Origin: Paenibacillus sp. OV219
GTDB taxonomy: Bacteria > Bacillota > Bacilli > Paenibacillales > Paenibacillaceae
Assembly: GCF_900110075.1 (NCBI RefSeq)
Contig: NZ_FOCJ01000003.1
Span: 372,001-436,000 of the forward strand
Direction of reading: 5' to 3'
DNA: 64,000 bases
Shown here: one piece after another, positions 33,301 through 42,045 of the stretch
Numbering within the stretch: position 1 is the stretch's first letter
How the letters are laid out: every line of letters begins with the position of its first letter
The notes under the pieces: model-generated
Told to the model about the DNA's origin: nothing
Seen by the model: the letters and a program-made list of their open reading frames with translations, nothing else
Database searches by the model: none
Made by a program: the position numbers and the translations under genes

Positions 33301-34805
33301 TTGAAGTGAAGGTGAATACGGTGGCACGTCCAGTCTCATCGGCTGAAGTGAGCGGCTCGACCGTCGTACTGTCGCTTTATACGCCTGTTGCGATCGGCGA
33401 TACTGTAACGGTAAGCTACAGCTCCAGCAGTGTCGGCATTCGGTCGACGTCAGGCTCGACTGCTCCATCCTTCTCGGGAGTAAGCGCAGCGAACCAGACA
33501 ACATGGGATGATAACGCGGGCGGCGATTACGCCCCAGCGGAAGGCGGCGGCCTCGGCATCATGGCATCAGCAGCAACGACGTTGTCTGCAGTTTCTCCGG
33601 CGGGCAGCACAGTGAACCAATTTGCGCTTTCAGCGGAGAAGGTCAACAACGCCTACAATACGATTCGCAAGACAGGCGGCATGGAGCCGAAAGTTGTCTT
33701 CACCGTGCCGGATACAGAGAGTGCAGCAATGGTTGCCCTCCCGTTAGCGGCACTTGAAGATGTGAAGAAGGCAACACCGAATGCATCGTTCGTCATTGCC
33801 TATCAGAATGTGACTTATGAAATCCCGCTTAATGCGCTGAATTATACGCAGCTCGGCCAAATGATGAATGCAGCGAGCGCTGTTGGCCAGTTGGTCGTAT
33901 CTATTGATACAGATGCAGGCACATTGGCGACGGCGCTGAACAATAAGCTAAGCGCTGCGAATGTTCAAACGTTGGTTAGTCCGGTCAGCTTCGATCTCGC
34001 GGTGAGCAGTAACGGTCAGACGAAACACTTTGATGATTTCAGCGGCTATGTGACCCGTACAATCAAGACCTCTGACATCGTGGATGGCAGACAAATCGCG
34101 GTAGTATGGTTAGACCCGCAAACCGGCAAAATCTCTTATGCACCGACGCAGGTAACCACCCAAGAAGACGGCCAAAGCGTTGTCAGCTTCAAGCGCAAAG
34201 GGAATAGCGTTTATGCTGTTGTGAAGGGCTCCGTGAATTACACTGATATTACGAAACATTGGGCCCGCAACGACATTCTTCTATTGGCAAACAAATTTAT
34301 TGTCGAAGGTAATACGCTGACGACCTTCGCGCCGAACAAGGCGATTACACGCGGCGAGTTCGCGATGTTCATTGCGAAGGGGCTTGGCCTCACCGGTGAC
34401 CGCAGTGCAGCGGCGAAGTTCAAGGACGTGAACACGAACACGATCCTTGCCGCTTACATCGGCGCAGCGAGTAAGGCAGGCATCGTCCAAGGGACGACGG
34501 ACGGTACCTTCAAGCCGAACAATCCGGTGACGCGTGAAGAGATGGCTTCCATGATGGTGCGTGCAGCAAGCTCAGCAGGTGTCCAAATCGTACCGCAGCA
34601 AACAACAGCGGAGGTGCTGAAGAAGTTTACGGACCGTGCCAAAATCGGTACGTGGGCGCAGACAGATGTAGCGAAGGCTGTTGAAGCGGGCGTCATAAAC
34701 GGCATGTCCAATGGTGCGTTCGGCGGTAAGAATAACGCGACGCGCGCAGAGGCGGCCGTTATGGTGAAGCGACTGTTGAACTACTTGGAGTTCATTAATA
34801 TTTAA
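30363..34805 (+). CDS. Large exported Ig-like protein with C-terminal SLH domains
   Basis: The 1480-residue precursor has a signal peptide (about 1-33, ending PQASAASS). About five Big_5-type Ig-like domains follow, each ending in a W.F strand (such as YLGLTSAVDWTF). Several SwmB-like repeats come next (ITYNENLDTST, LTFSEELASVS, LTYDEELDTSK), and an unassigned domain precedes three SLH motifs at about 1292-1480. It should be wall-anchored through pyruvylated polymer. TTG 30363 lies 7-9 bp after GGGGAGTGAG. I see no enzyme motif. Its domain style differs from the other two SLH proteins, so it is not a recent paralog. Confidence 0.87.
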   Translation: MIRNRRWISFLIAALLVVQFAVGGLGALPQASAASSGPVMLSSSPSNNATSVAINTKLILSFDENVKKGAGSAAIQIHKQLDNAVVASFVVATDSKVVVSSTNHSIVTVTPATNVLQKNTSYYVTIDSGAFVNEGNGANYLGLTSAVDWTFATITDEDADPPVLSEAVSPLTPALGDMAGVNTPLTIVFSKPVFATSGNITITNLATASDKQSIPVNSLYVTGSGTDTITVQLPNSLKPSTADRQVSYEVRVPNGAFQDASGHKFAGIGADAWQFTTSQPALGDVSLQPPDNEFGVPIGSDLVLSFPAHVVVNQVTPAKTIKIQRISDNKLIQSISVKSSNVTTADNDMGGTDIIINPTNDLAPNTGYYVLIDSGAFIDDFESLYEGITDATTWNFTTNPGNDVTAPTLKTAREPLTTQPSTIVKLVMNFDEPVYQGRGFITIRNYPSGSVFASYDVRSSNVSGGGTATITVTGDTAQKFVNSQTYYVEIDSQAFADASGNYYSGLTGQTGWKFKVTNDSVKPLMVTQTPATSAVDVPVTGAKFELLFNEAILIANPDGITMKRISGTGNSPVATSLSIDPNNNKKLLITVTGLMAVTTNYYVEIKANAVTDVAGNSFDGILNMYQWTFKTSTSTSGAPTVSKAEMVNGNKIAITYNENLDTSTETNPAPANYFVTVNGTGRAVTGVSISGKVVTLTLQSSVSYSEIVKLSYTPGDSPVKDSTGTLAASLSNYTVTNVPDTTVPKQLEGSLTGNMITLTFSEELASVSPFSYSQFTVKVGGETRAVTQTVGAGNVMYLTYAGNTAASGLAVTLSYSSTGSYPVRDVAGNALVSFSNFTIQNGEDLRAPELKTITASGTTITLTYDEELDTSKIPLASAYYVTVGGVLRPVSYVRVSGTQVLLTLSIATTASDKVLVTYLSGTPAVVDLNGNYAPVFGSMDVNGNTGATMTLNGIIAKGGSVTATFSESLNTSYQPSTSMFEVKVNTVARPVSSAEVSGSTVVLSLYTPVAIGDTVTVSYSSSSVGIRSTSGSTAPSFSGVSAANQTTWDDNAGGDYAPAEGGGLGIMASAATTLSAVSPAGSTVNQFALSAEKVNNAYNTIRKTGGMEPKVVFTVPDTESAAMVALPLAALEDVKKATPNASFVIAYQNVTYEIPLNALNYTQLGQMMNAASAVGQLVVSIDTDAGTLATALNNKLSAANVQTLVSPVSFDLAVSSNGQTKHFDDFSGYVTRTIKTSDIVDGRQIAVVWLDPQTGKISYAPTQVTTQEDGQSVVSFKRKGNSVYAVVKGSVNYTDITKHWARNDILLLANKFIVEGNTLTTFAPNKAITRGEFAMFIAKGLGLTGDRSAAAKFKDVNTNTILAAYIGAASKAGIVQGTTDGTFKPNNPVTREEMASMMVRAASSAGVQIVPQQTTAEVLKKFTDRAKIGTWAQTDVAKAVEAGVINGMSNGAFGGKNNATRAEAAVMVKRLLNYLEFINI

Positions 34806-34815
34806 AGTAATCAAG

Positions 34816-34852
34816 AGCTATTCGGTCCTTAGGACTCGGATAGCTTTTTTTT
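34816..34852 (+). terminator. Terminator after the Ig-SLH protein gene
   Basis: AGCTATTCGGTCC and GGACTCGGATAGCT pair with a few mismatches, followed by eight Ts. Confidence 0.85.
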
Positions 34853-34958
34853 GTCGGTCGAATGATGTCGATAGCATTCTTCTATCGAACGTAACTTTCC
34901 ACTAGTTTCATAGTCTATAGGTATAGATAGATTTATAGATGGGAGAGTTGCGGGAAGG

Positions 34959-37688
34959 ATGCACAGGAAAGAGAGACTTAATAGGAAGCCGCAGATGCGC
35001 GATAAACAGGAGAAGAAGAACGCGAAGCGGCTGCTTGTACTGTCATTGGGAGCAGCACTGCTCATTCAGCCGATATCCGTAGCTTTGCCTGCATTTGCGC
35101 AAGCAGCGGGCAGCGATACAGGAGCAGTAACAGAACAATCGCAAGCACAACTCGTGCGCCTCGGGGAAGAGATTCTAACAGCAGGCGCGAAACGAGTCGA
35201 TTATACATGGACAAGCAAGCCTGGCGCAGGCGCGGTTTTGTCGAACGTGCATGTCATAGAAGTAGATTTAACGAATCCGTATGTGTTGCTTGATGTCATG
35301 AATGGCAAAAGCGGGTCAGTGACGGGCGTAAGCTCCGTCGGCAATATGGTGAAGAACTCCGGCGCAGTAGCCGGTGTGAATGGCGACTATTTCAATACTG
35401 CGAGCAGCGGCAAAGGCGCGCCAATTGGTGCAGAAGTATCTGGCGGCACATTGGTTTCGAGCCCATCCAAGCTGACGGGGATGTATGCTTTTGCCGTGAC
35501 AAAGGACCGCAAGCCGCTCATTGATATGTTTAGCTTCGACGGGCAAGTGAAGGCGGCAGACGGCACGACGTTTGCTCTGACCGGCATTAATAAGGCGGCC
35601 TACCGGATGGATCCAGACGATGCGTACAGCCACGTGAATGCGATGTACATCTATACAAGCGCATGGACACAGACGCGGCCTGACAGCACGGATAGCGCAA
35701 CGACGCCGACGGAGGTGCTCGTACAGAAGGGTGTTGTCACAAAGTTTGCGGACAATAGCATGATTACAGGCGCGATTCCGGCAGACGGCTACATTCTGCG
35801 TACGCACGGCAAGGCAGCGCAATATGCGCGCGAGCATCTTCAAGTCGGCCAGAAGGTAACGGCTAACTATAACCTGGTTGCCCAGTCGACTGGGCAGAAG
35901 ATCGACCCGGATTCGCTGCAAATGCTCATCGGCGGTCATACCATACTCGTGGATCAAGGCGCATCTGCTGCATATTCGCGCAATCCAAGCAGCATCAGTC
36001 CAAACAGCGACCGTGCACGTACGGCGGTGGGGTATTCGAAGGATGGTAAGAAAGTATTTATCATTACCGTCGAAGACAGCACAGCAAGTCAGGGCGTGAC
36101 ACTGCCTGAGCTGCAGCAATTAATGGTGCAGCTGAATGTATGGCGTGGCGTTAATCTCGACGGCGGCGGCTCAACGACGATGATTGACCGTCCGCTTGGG
36201 GATACAAGCACGCTGCTTGCGTTCCCGACGGAGTATGGCACAACGCAGCGACAAGTGACGAACGGCCTTGGTGTTTTCACTACCGCGCCGAAAGGGCAAT
36301 TGAAAGGCGTTATCGCCAAAGGCAGCAGCGTCCTCTTTATCGGACAGCAGGCGGCATACGATATGACCGCTTATGATACATTTTACAATCCGCTTGATCC
36401 AAGTACATTAACGAAGACTTGGAATATGGACGATGCGCTCGGCGCTTTCGCGGGCAATACGTTCACAGCGGCCAAGGCGGGCAAGACGTCTGTTACTGTG
36501 AAGTCCGGCTCGATTAGCGATAAGCTGCCGCTCGAAATTATCGGGGGCGCGCAGGTAGCCTCGATGAGCGTAGATCCAAGCGCAGCCGTTCTTGAGGCAG
36601 GCAAGTCGCTGTCCGTTCCGGTGCATGTGACGTTAACCGATGGCCGGAAGATGACAGTGCCGGCAGCTTCACTGCAATGGGAAATGCGCGGATTCACAGG
36701 CACGATGAACGGCGGTACGCTGAAGATCGGCACGGTGAACGCAGCAGCGAAGGCTGGGTATTTGATCGCACGTTATGACGGTTTTTCCGCGATGGCGGTA
36801 CTCGCTGCGGGCGCCGACAAAAAATTTGAAGATTTTGAAGCGAAGACCTACCCAATTTCGTTCCAAGGTACGAATGGTGTAATGGGAACTTCTACCGTTG
36901 TATCGGGATTGCCAGGTACGAACACGACGAATGTCCTGCAACTCGCCTATGATTTCTCGGGCGGGACCGGTACGAAGGCGGCTTACGCGGTACTGAATGG
37001 CAGCGGGCGCAAGGTAGAAGGCAATCCTTCGTCGATGACGCTCGACGTTATGGGCGACAACAGCTTGAACTGGGTTCGGGCTGAGTTCATCGACAGCAAA
37101 GGTGCAGCCCAATTAATAACGATTGCAAAACAGGTCGACTGGACAGGATGGAAGAAGATTAAGGTGTCTCTGCCAGCTGATCAGATGGCGTATCCCATTA
37201 CGCTCAAACGTCTTTACGTCGCTTCACTGGCGGACGGTCAGGATGAGCGGGAGCTGACAGGCACGATTGGCTGGGATAATCTAACCTTCCAATACCCTGC
37301 GGTCACGCCAGAGCCGGAGCGGGTGCCAATTGTACTGAAGCTCGGTTCCAAGAGCGCGATGGTGGACAGCAAGCCATACAAACTGGATGTTGCGCCGCTG
37401 CTGCTGAAAGGGACGACATACCTGCCGCTTCGATTCATAACGGAAGCAATGGGCGCTCAGGTGAGCTGGGATCCGGCGACGAAGCGCGTATCTGTGCTTC
37501 GTGGCGACAAGCTGCTGGAAATGTGGGTTGGTCAAACGGACTTCTTGCTTACAGGCGTTCGCAAGCAGGCAGAGGTAGCGCCGATTACGCGCAGCGGGCG
37601 GACGCTCATTCCAGTGCGTCTCGTGTCCGAGCAGCTAGGTCTGACGGTCGATTGGGATCAGAAATTGGGCAGGATTACCGTTTCGTAA
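34959..37688 (+). CDS. Exported phosphodiester glycosidase-like protein with stalk-type C-terminal domain
   Basis: The 909-residue precursor has an Arg/Lys-rich leader followed by a signal segment ending SVALPAFAQAAGS (near 50). Its main domain (about 75-450) carries GVNGDYFN and GVNLDGGGSTTM, signatures of the NAGPA/phosphodiester glycosidase family (PF09992). Ig-like domains follow, and the end (about 790-909) is a copper amine oxidase N-terminal type domain (LPLRFITEAMGAQVSWD, IPVRLVSEQLGL), a common binding module in Paenibacillus. It may cut a sugar-phosphodiester bond in wall polymers, but the substrate is not known. ATG 34959 is chosen over 34995 on ribosome-site grounds. Confidence 0.82.
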   Translation: MHRKERLNRKPQMRDKQEKKNAKRLLVLSLGAALLIQPISVALPAFAQAAGSDTGAVTEQSQAQLVRLGEEILTAGAKRVDYTWTSKPGAGAVLSNVHVIEVDLTNPYVLLDVMNGKSGSVTGVSSVGNMVKNSGAVAGVNGDYFNTASSGKGAPIGAEVSGGTLVSSPSKLTGMYAFAVTKDRKPLIDMFSFDGQVKAADGTTFALTGINKAAYRMDPDDAYSHVNAMYIYTSAWTQTRPDSTDSATTPTEVLVQKGVVTKFADNSMITGAIPADGYILRTHGKAAQYAREHLQVGQKVTANYNLVAQSTGQKIDPDSLQMLIGGHTILVDQGASAAYSRNPSSISPNSDRARTAVGYSKDGKKVFIITVEDSTASQGVTLPELQQLMVQLNVWRGVNLDGGGSTTMIDRPLGDTSTLLAFPTEYGTTQRQVTNGLGVFTTAPKGQLKGVIAKGSSVLFIGQQAAYDMTAYDTFYNPLDPSTLTKTWNMDDALGAFAGNTFTAAKAGKTSVTVKSGSISDKLPLEIIGGAQVASMSVDPSAAVLEAGKSLSVPVHVTLTDGRKMTVPAASLQWEMRGFTGTMNGGTLKIGTVNAAAKAGYLIARYDGFSAMAVLAAGADKKFEDFEAKTYPISFQGTNGVMGTSTVVSGLPGTNTTNVLQLAYDFSGGTGTKAAYAVLNGSGRKVEGNPSSMTLDVMGDNSLNWVRAEFIDSKGAAQLITIAKQVDWTGWKKIKVSLPADQMAYPITLKRLYVASLADGQDERELTGTIGWDNLTFQYPAVTPEPERVPIVLKLGSKSAMVDSKPYKLDVAPLLLKGTTYLPLRFITEAMGAQVSWDPATKRVSVLRGDKLLEMWVGQTDFLLTGVRKQAEVAPITRSGRTLIPVRLVSEQLGLTVDWDQKLGRITVS

Positions 37689-37712
37689 CATGCCCGCCAG
37701 TCTACCGTTATG

Positions 37713-37721
37713 TGGTATGAT
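37713..37721 (+). promoter_or_regulatory. Extended -10 promoter of degS-degU
   Basis: TGGTATGAT matches an extended -10 (TGn plus TATGAT) 38 bp before degS. No good -35 is visible. Confidence 0.5.
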
Positions 37722-37759
37722 AGAATTAGTAGAACTTGTAGAAAGTGGGCCGTAAGAAC

Positions 37760-38920
37760 ATGGATTACCGCATTAACGACATAGATCGTGTAATTAAAAA
37801 CGCGGTTCTTGTGATGGAGGACAGCAAATATCAAATCTTCGAAATTTGCGAGTCCGCACGCAAGGAAATGTTTGCCCTAGGCCAAGAGTTGAACCAGGTT
37901 ATTGCTGAAACAGGAGCCGTTATCGATAAGGTTGATAAGCTGGAGCTGGATTACCGCAGAGCGCGAATCCGCTTGACTGAAGTAAGTCGCGACTTTGTCC
38001 GATATAAGGAAGAGGACATCAAAGCGGCCTACGAGAAAGCGACGCAGCTACAGCTCGATCTCATGGTGTTCCGGGAGAAAGAGACCTACTTGAAGTCTCG
38101 CCGCGATGAATTGCAGCAACGTGTGCGGGGCGTAGAGAAGTCGATAGAGCGTGCGGAATCTATTGCCTCTCAAATCAACGTCGTGCTTGAATATTTGTCG
38201 GGTGACCTCACGCAGGTCACTCGCATTCTTGAATCGGCTAAGAACAGGCAGCAAATCGGTTTGAAAATTATATTGGCACAGGAAGATGAGCGTAAGCGGA
38301 TTGCTAGAGAAATTCATGATGGTCCCGCCCAGTCGCTTGCAAATATAGTTCTTAGGGCGGAAATTGCTGAAAGAATGCTAGTTAAGCAGGAATTTCAAAT
38401 CGTCCAGGAAGAATTAATAGATCTGAAGAGTCAAGTGCGCTCCGGCATCGAAGAAATCCGCAAAATCATTTTCAATCTGCGACCTATGGCGTTAGATGAT
38501 CTAGGACTTGTGCCAACACTTCGCAAATATATCCAAGATTTTGAGGAAAAAAGCAAAATTCGGACAATGTTCGATACGATCGGGAAAGAGATTCGTCTTC
38601 CATCAGCAATGGAAGCTGGCGTTTTCCGCATGGTCCAGGAAGCATTCACGAATGCATTCAAGCATGCGAATCCATCCTTCGTCTCGCTCGAAATTACGTA
38701 TCAAGGACAAATGATGAAAATCGTCGTAAGAGATAATGGTGTCGGTTTCAATGTAGATGCGTTGGAGTCGCAGATAAGCGACAGCAACCACTTCGGGCTG
38801 ATTGGCATGCGCGAGCGGGTTGAGCTGCTTGATGGAAGGATGGAAATTGAGTCTAAGAAGGACGATGGCACCAAAGTAGTAATTCATATCCCGATGAATG
38901 CGGATCAAAGAAAGGAGTAA
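37760..38920 (+). CDS. degS: DegS, soluble sensor histidine kinase
   Basis: The 386-residue cytosolic kinase has no membrane segment, an N-terminal coiled coil (about 30-165), a HisKA_3 domain with REIHDGPAQSLAN (phosphoacceptor His near 186), LRPMALDDLGLVPTL, and an ATPase domain with DNGVGFN and FGLIGMRERVELL. It phosphorylates DegU, which controls motility, exoenzymes and competence. ATG 37760 gives the length of B. subtilis DegS (385). GTG 37745 is possible. degU follows after 6 bp. Confidence 0.95.
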   Translation: MDYRINDIDRVIKNAVLVMEDSKYQIFEICESARKEMFALGQELNQVIAETGAVIDKVDKLELDYRRARIRLTEVSRDFVRYKEEDIKAAYEKATQLQLDLMVFREKETYLKSRRDELQQRVRGVEKSIERAESIASQINVVLEYLSGDLTQVTRILESAKNRQQIGLKIILAQEDERKRIAREIHDGPAQSLANIVLRAEIAERMLVKQEFQIVQEELIDLKSQVRSGIEEIRKIIFNLRPMALDDLGLVPTLRKYIQDFEEKSKIRTMFDTIGKEIRLPSAMEAGVFRMVQEAFTNAFKHANPSFVSLEITYQGQMMKIVVRDNGVGFNVDALESQISDSNHFGLIGMRERVELLDGRMEIESKKDDGTKVVIHIPMNADQRKE

Positions 38921-38926
38921 ATAACG

Positions 38927-39655
38927 ATGGAAAACAATGCTGTAAACGCGAAACGCAAGATTAAAGTATTGATAGCTGATGACCACCAGCTTTTCCGCGA
39001 AGGCTTAAAGCGGATTCTAAATATGGAAGAAGATTTAGAAGTAATCGGCGAGTGCAATGACGGCATCCAGGTGCTCGAATTCTGCAACCAGACCAAGCCG
39101 GAAGTCGTCCTGATGGATATTAATATGCCGATTGAGAATGGGGTCATCGCAACCGAGCGGCTGCGTGATATTTTCCCGGAAGTTAAAGTTATTATTCTAT
39201 CTATTCATGATGATGAAAGCTACGTATTTGAAACACTGCGTAAAGGTGCAAGCGGTTATTTGCTGAAGGATATGGAGGCAGAGGCGCTGGCAAATGCCAT
39301 TCGTTCAGTTGTGAGCGGTTACGCGTACATCCATCCGAAGGTAACAGGCAAGCTGATTAATCAGCTGCGTCGCATGACGTACCTCGATGAGATCGGTGCA
39401 ACTTCAGGAGCGGCTGCAACACGTGAGGCTGGCGTGAAGTTCGTCGCAGGCGATAACAATCCGCTGACTCGTCGTGAGGCCGAGGTGCTTCGTCTGATGG
39501 CAGAAGGCAAGAGCAATAAGATGATCGGCGAGTTCCTGTTTATTAGCGAGAAAACGGTCAAGAACCATGTCAGCAGCATCCTGCAGAAGATGGAAGTAGA
39601 TGACCGGACGCAAGCCGTTATTAATTCGATTAAACTTGGCTGGGTTACGCTATAA
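38927..39655 (+). CDS. degU: DegU, two-component response regulator
   Basis: The 242-residue NarL/LuxR-type regulator has a receiver domain with acidic pair Asp18-Asp19 and phospho-acceptor Asp64 in VLMDINMP, a linker, and a C-terminal LuxR helix-turn-helix (about 178-240: [19 protein letters not shown]). DegS is its kinase partner. ATG 38927 follows AAAGGAG. Length and motifs are typical. In this genome it sits between surface proteins and the comF/flagellar block, which it often controls. Confidence 0.96.
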   Translation: MENNAVNAKRKIKVLIADDHQLFREGLKRILNMEEDLEVIGECNDGIQVLEFCNQTKPEVVLMDINMPIENGVIATERLRDIFPEVKVIILSIHDDESYVFETLRKGASGYLLKDMEAEALANAIRSVVSGYAYIHPKVTGKLINQLRRMTYLDEIGATSGAAATREAGVKFVAGDNNPLTRREAEVLRLMAEGKSNKMIGEFLFISEKTVKNHVSSILQKMEVDDRTQAVINSIKLGWVTL

Positions 39656-39683
39656 GTTGCCGCATACATAGTAAAGGTTAAGA

Positions 39684-39714
39684 AGCTTCCGCTTGATGGC
39701 GGGAGCTTTTTGTT
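39684..39714 (+). terminator. Terminator after degU
   Basis: AGCTTCCGC and GCGGGAGCT pair (one G-U) around TTGATG and are followed by TTTTTGTTT. It lies inside the longest open reading of the next sigma factor frame, so that gene must start downstream. Confidence 0.85.
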
Positions 39715-39779
39715 TGTTAACTCTTAAAAAGTTTGCACGGAGTGCAGGGGTAAGCGAGGACACAATCGTCTATTCATTT

Positions 39780-40355
39780 GTGAGAGGGGGGAGAGAGATT
39801 CGAGACGAGGCGTTAATTGCACAAATTAGAGATGGGGATCGGGAGGCGTACAGCGAGCTTGTAGCGCAGTATCGGGACGAGCTGTACCGGCTGATCTGGA
39901 GCGTGCTGCGGGATAAGGCAGATGCGGAAGATATGCTGCAGGAGGCATTCGTCCGAATCTACCTCTCCCTTGGGAACTATCGGGGTGAAGGATTTAAGAC
40001 GTGGGCGGCGCGAATTGCGGTTAATCTTGCGATTGATTGCAAACGGAGCAATGCCCGCAAGGCGGAGCTGCTGCAGCGAGAGGCCGTAGCCAACGTCGGA
40101 ACGTCGGCGGTTCAGCTTCATGCGCTGCCTGCCGAGACTGAGGTATTGAAGCGTGATCGCAGGCGCAGAGTTCGGGCGTTGGTCGGTGCGATGCCGGAGG
40201 GCTACCGCAGCATTGTGCGGTCCTTCTTCTTGGAAGATCGGCCGCAGAAGGAAATTGCCGAGCAAGAGCAGCTGCAGATCAAGAGTGTCGAATCGAAGCT
40301 GTACCGGGCGAGACAATGGATGCGCAAGCATTGGAAGGAGGAGGATTTGGAATGA
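39780..40355 (+). CDS. ECF-family RNA polymerase sigma factor
   Basis: The protein of about 191 residues has sigma region 2 (IAQIRDGDREAYSELVAQYRDELYRLIWSVLRDKADAEDMLQEAFVRIY) and region 4 (LEDRPQKEIAEQEQLQIKSVESKLYRARQWMR). It directs polymerase to target promoters in response to a signal. Upstream reading enters the degU terminator, so I start at GTG 39780. That GTG lacks a good ribosome site, while an in-frame ATT at 39798 has AGGGGGGAG before it and begins at the usual protein start. The ATGA overlap with the next gene indicates coupled translation with its probable anti-sigma factor. Confidence 0.88.
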   Translation: MRGGREIRDEALIAQIRDGDREAYSELVAQYRDELYRLIWSVLRDKADAEDMLQEAFVRIYLSLGNYRGEGFKTWAARIAVNLAIDCKRSNARKAELLQREAVANVGTSAVQLHALPAETEVLKRDRRRRVRALVGAMPEGYRSIVRSFFLEDRPQKEIAEQEQLQIKSVESKLYRARQWMRKHWKEEDLE

Positions 40356-40897
40356 ATCACCTTGATGAAGCGGTCCTAAGTGATTATGCGGAGGATAGGC
40401 TGCCGGAGCTGAAGAGACTGGAGACAGAGGCACATCTGGCGGAATGTGAGACGTGTTTATCGCGCTATATGGACCTGCTAACGAGTGCGGATGAGGATGC
40501 GGATGGCCTACAAGTGCAAGTGGAGCATTTAAGCGAGCAGGCGGCGGATACCATTACGAAGCGAGTCATGGAGCAAGTGAGAGCGTTAGAGCCAGCGCTT
40601 GTGATGCAGGCGGCGGAGCTTGCGGCGGTCCATTCCCCTCCTCAGAATCATGCAGGCGAGACCGTTCAGCGGCGCAAGAAGGTAAGCAGAGGCAGTCGCA
40701 GACAGACGCTCATTCATTATCTCATCGCAGTGTGCGTTATGCTGCTGCTCATGTCGGCAGGGGTCTTTCAACGGCTTGCTGATCAACCAGAGCATTGGGA
40801 AGCGCAGCAACTTAGCAAGCGCGAACCGGTAACGACCTCGATTATGGAACGGACGTCTGCCGTTATTGACTCTTTTATAGCAAGACCGGGTAAATAA
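40352..40897 (+). CDS. Probable zinc-finger anti-sigma factor
   Basis: The 181-residue protein has the zf-HC2 pattern EAHLAECETCLSRY (His and two Cys) in a helical N-terminal domain, a basic linker, one membrane helix (about 121-142: HYLIAVCVMLLLMSAGV) and a short extracellular tail. This is the layout of membrane anti-sigma factors that hold the ECF sigma encoded just upstream. ATG 40352 overlaps the sigma stop (ATGA) and GGAGGAGGA lies before it. The longer ATG at 40316 would overlap the sigma gene more and is unlikely. Confidence 0.87.
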   Translation: MNHLDEAVLSDYAEDRLPELKRLETEAHLAECETCLSRYMDLLTSADEDADGLQVQVEHLSEQAADTITKRVMEQVRALEPALVMQAAELAAVHSPPQNHAGETVQRRKKVSRGSRRQTLIHYLIAVCVMLLLMSAGVFQRLADQPEHWEAQQLSKREPVTTSIMERTSAVIDSFIARPGK

Positions 40898-40923
40898 TTA
40901 TGCAAGTAAAGGAGAGAGCTTTT

Positions 40924-42045
40924 GTGGTCAAAAATCCAGTGCTGACTCTGTTTCTGGGCTTTCTGCCGGGCATCGGCCACTTCAAGGTAGGACGCCCGGC
41001 ACGGGGGATGCTGTACCTTTTATTATGTGTCGGCTTAGTAATCTTTGGAATTGCAGCAGGCTCCGCCGATGAAGAGGCTTTTCTTGTCTTGGGGCTAGTC
41101 CTCTCGGCGTTCATTTGGCTCATTAATTTCATGGATCTCATCATCTATCTCATCCGTCATAGCGGGGGCAAAAGTGTGTCCATTCCGCCGGTCCATCCCA
41201 TGTATGTATCGGAGCAAATTGACGGCGTCATGTATGTATCTGGGTCCGCTGAGGAGTTGGAGAACAGGTCCAGAGAGAAATTTTATACGATTCTGTTGTC
41301 GTTTATTCCAGGGCTTGGCCATCTGCAGCTGGGTCTCATGCAGCGGGGGCTGAATCTGATGATTGGCTTCTTCGGATTATTCGCGATGATCGTCTTTGTA
41401 GCGATTTGGGCCGATCAACCTGGCTTCCTGACGTTCCTCATTGTGCTGCCGATTATTTGGATCTTCGGCATGTTTGATGCGATTCGTCATGTGCATCTGA
41501 AGCAGGCTGGCGTGCCGCTGCAGGATAAGTCCGTGCTTGAAGATTGGGAAGAGCACCGCCAAGGTGGCAAACGCAGCAAATGGCTGTCGACCGTACTGTC
41601 GATTATGCCGGGAGCGGGTCACATGTATCTCGGTCTACAAAAAAGAGGGCTTCAGCTCATGGCAGGCTTCCTCTTGTCGATCTATCTGCTCGACGTGCTG
41701 CAGCTATCGTTGTTTCTGTTCATCGTACCGATACTCTGGTGCTTCTCGTTTTTTGATGCGCTGCAGCAGCAATCCCGTCTGAACAGCGGGGAAGGCGAGC
41801 TTGAGGATGTGCCGATTGTCGATTGGCTTATACATCAGCAGAAATGGCTAGGTATCGGACTCATGGCGCTTGGCCTGTATTACATCGCCGATCGAATGCT
41901 GCTCGAATACGTGCAGCGTGTCTGGGGCGACTGGCAGCTGTCCGAGGACATTCGTTATTATTTCAAAACGGGCCTAACCGCGCTGCTGCTCATCGGGGCA
42001 GGCATTAAGCTGCTCTCAGGCAAGAAAGAGGTGAAGCCGGAATGA
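40924..42045 (+). CDS. Polytopic membrane protein with three repeats, ECF operon
   Basis: The 373-residue protein has about eight hydrophobic helices. Three copies of a PGxGHxxxGxxxRG segment occur: LPGIGHFKVGRPARG, IPGLGHLQLGLMQRG and MPGAGHMYLGLQKRG. I do not recognise the family. The repeats suggest an old internal triplication in a membrane protein resembling TM2-like domains. GTG 40924 is preferred because AAAGGAGAG lies 9 bp upstream. It follows the anti-sigma gene closely and ends in an ATGA overlap with the next, so the operon is tight. Confidence 0.78.
   Translation: MVKNPVLTLFLGFLPGIGHFKVGRPARGMLYLLLCVGLVIFGIAAGSADEEAFLVLGLVLSAFIWLINFMDLIIYLIRHSGGKSVSIPPVHPMYVSEQIDGVMYVSGSAEELENRSREKFYTILLSFIPGLGHLQLGLMQRGLNLMIGFFGLFAMIVFVAIWADQPGFLTFLIVLPIIWIFGMFDAIRHVHLKQAGVPLQDKSVLEDWEEHRQGGKRSKWLSTVLSIMPGAGHMYLGLQKRGLQLMAGFLLSIYLLDVLQLSLFLFIVPILWCFSFFDALQQQSRLNSGEGELEDVPIVDWLIHQQKWLGIGLMALGLYYIADRMLLEYVQRVWGDWQLSEDIRYYFKTGLTALLLIGAGIKLLSGKKEVKPE

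Noticed and set aside
39693-39779. N-terminal extension of the ECF sigma factor from TTG 39693
   Set aside because: It would begin inside the degU terminator hairpin and has no ribosome-binding site.
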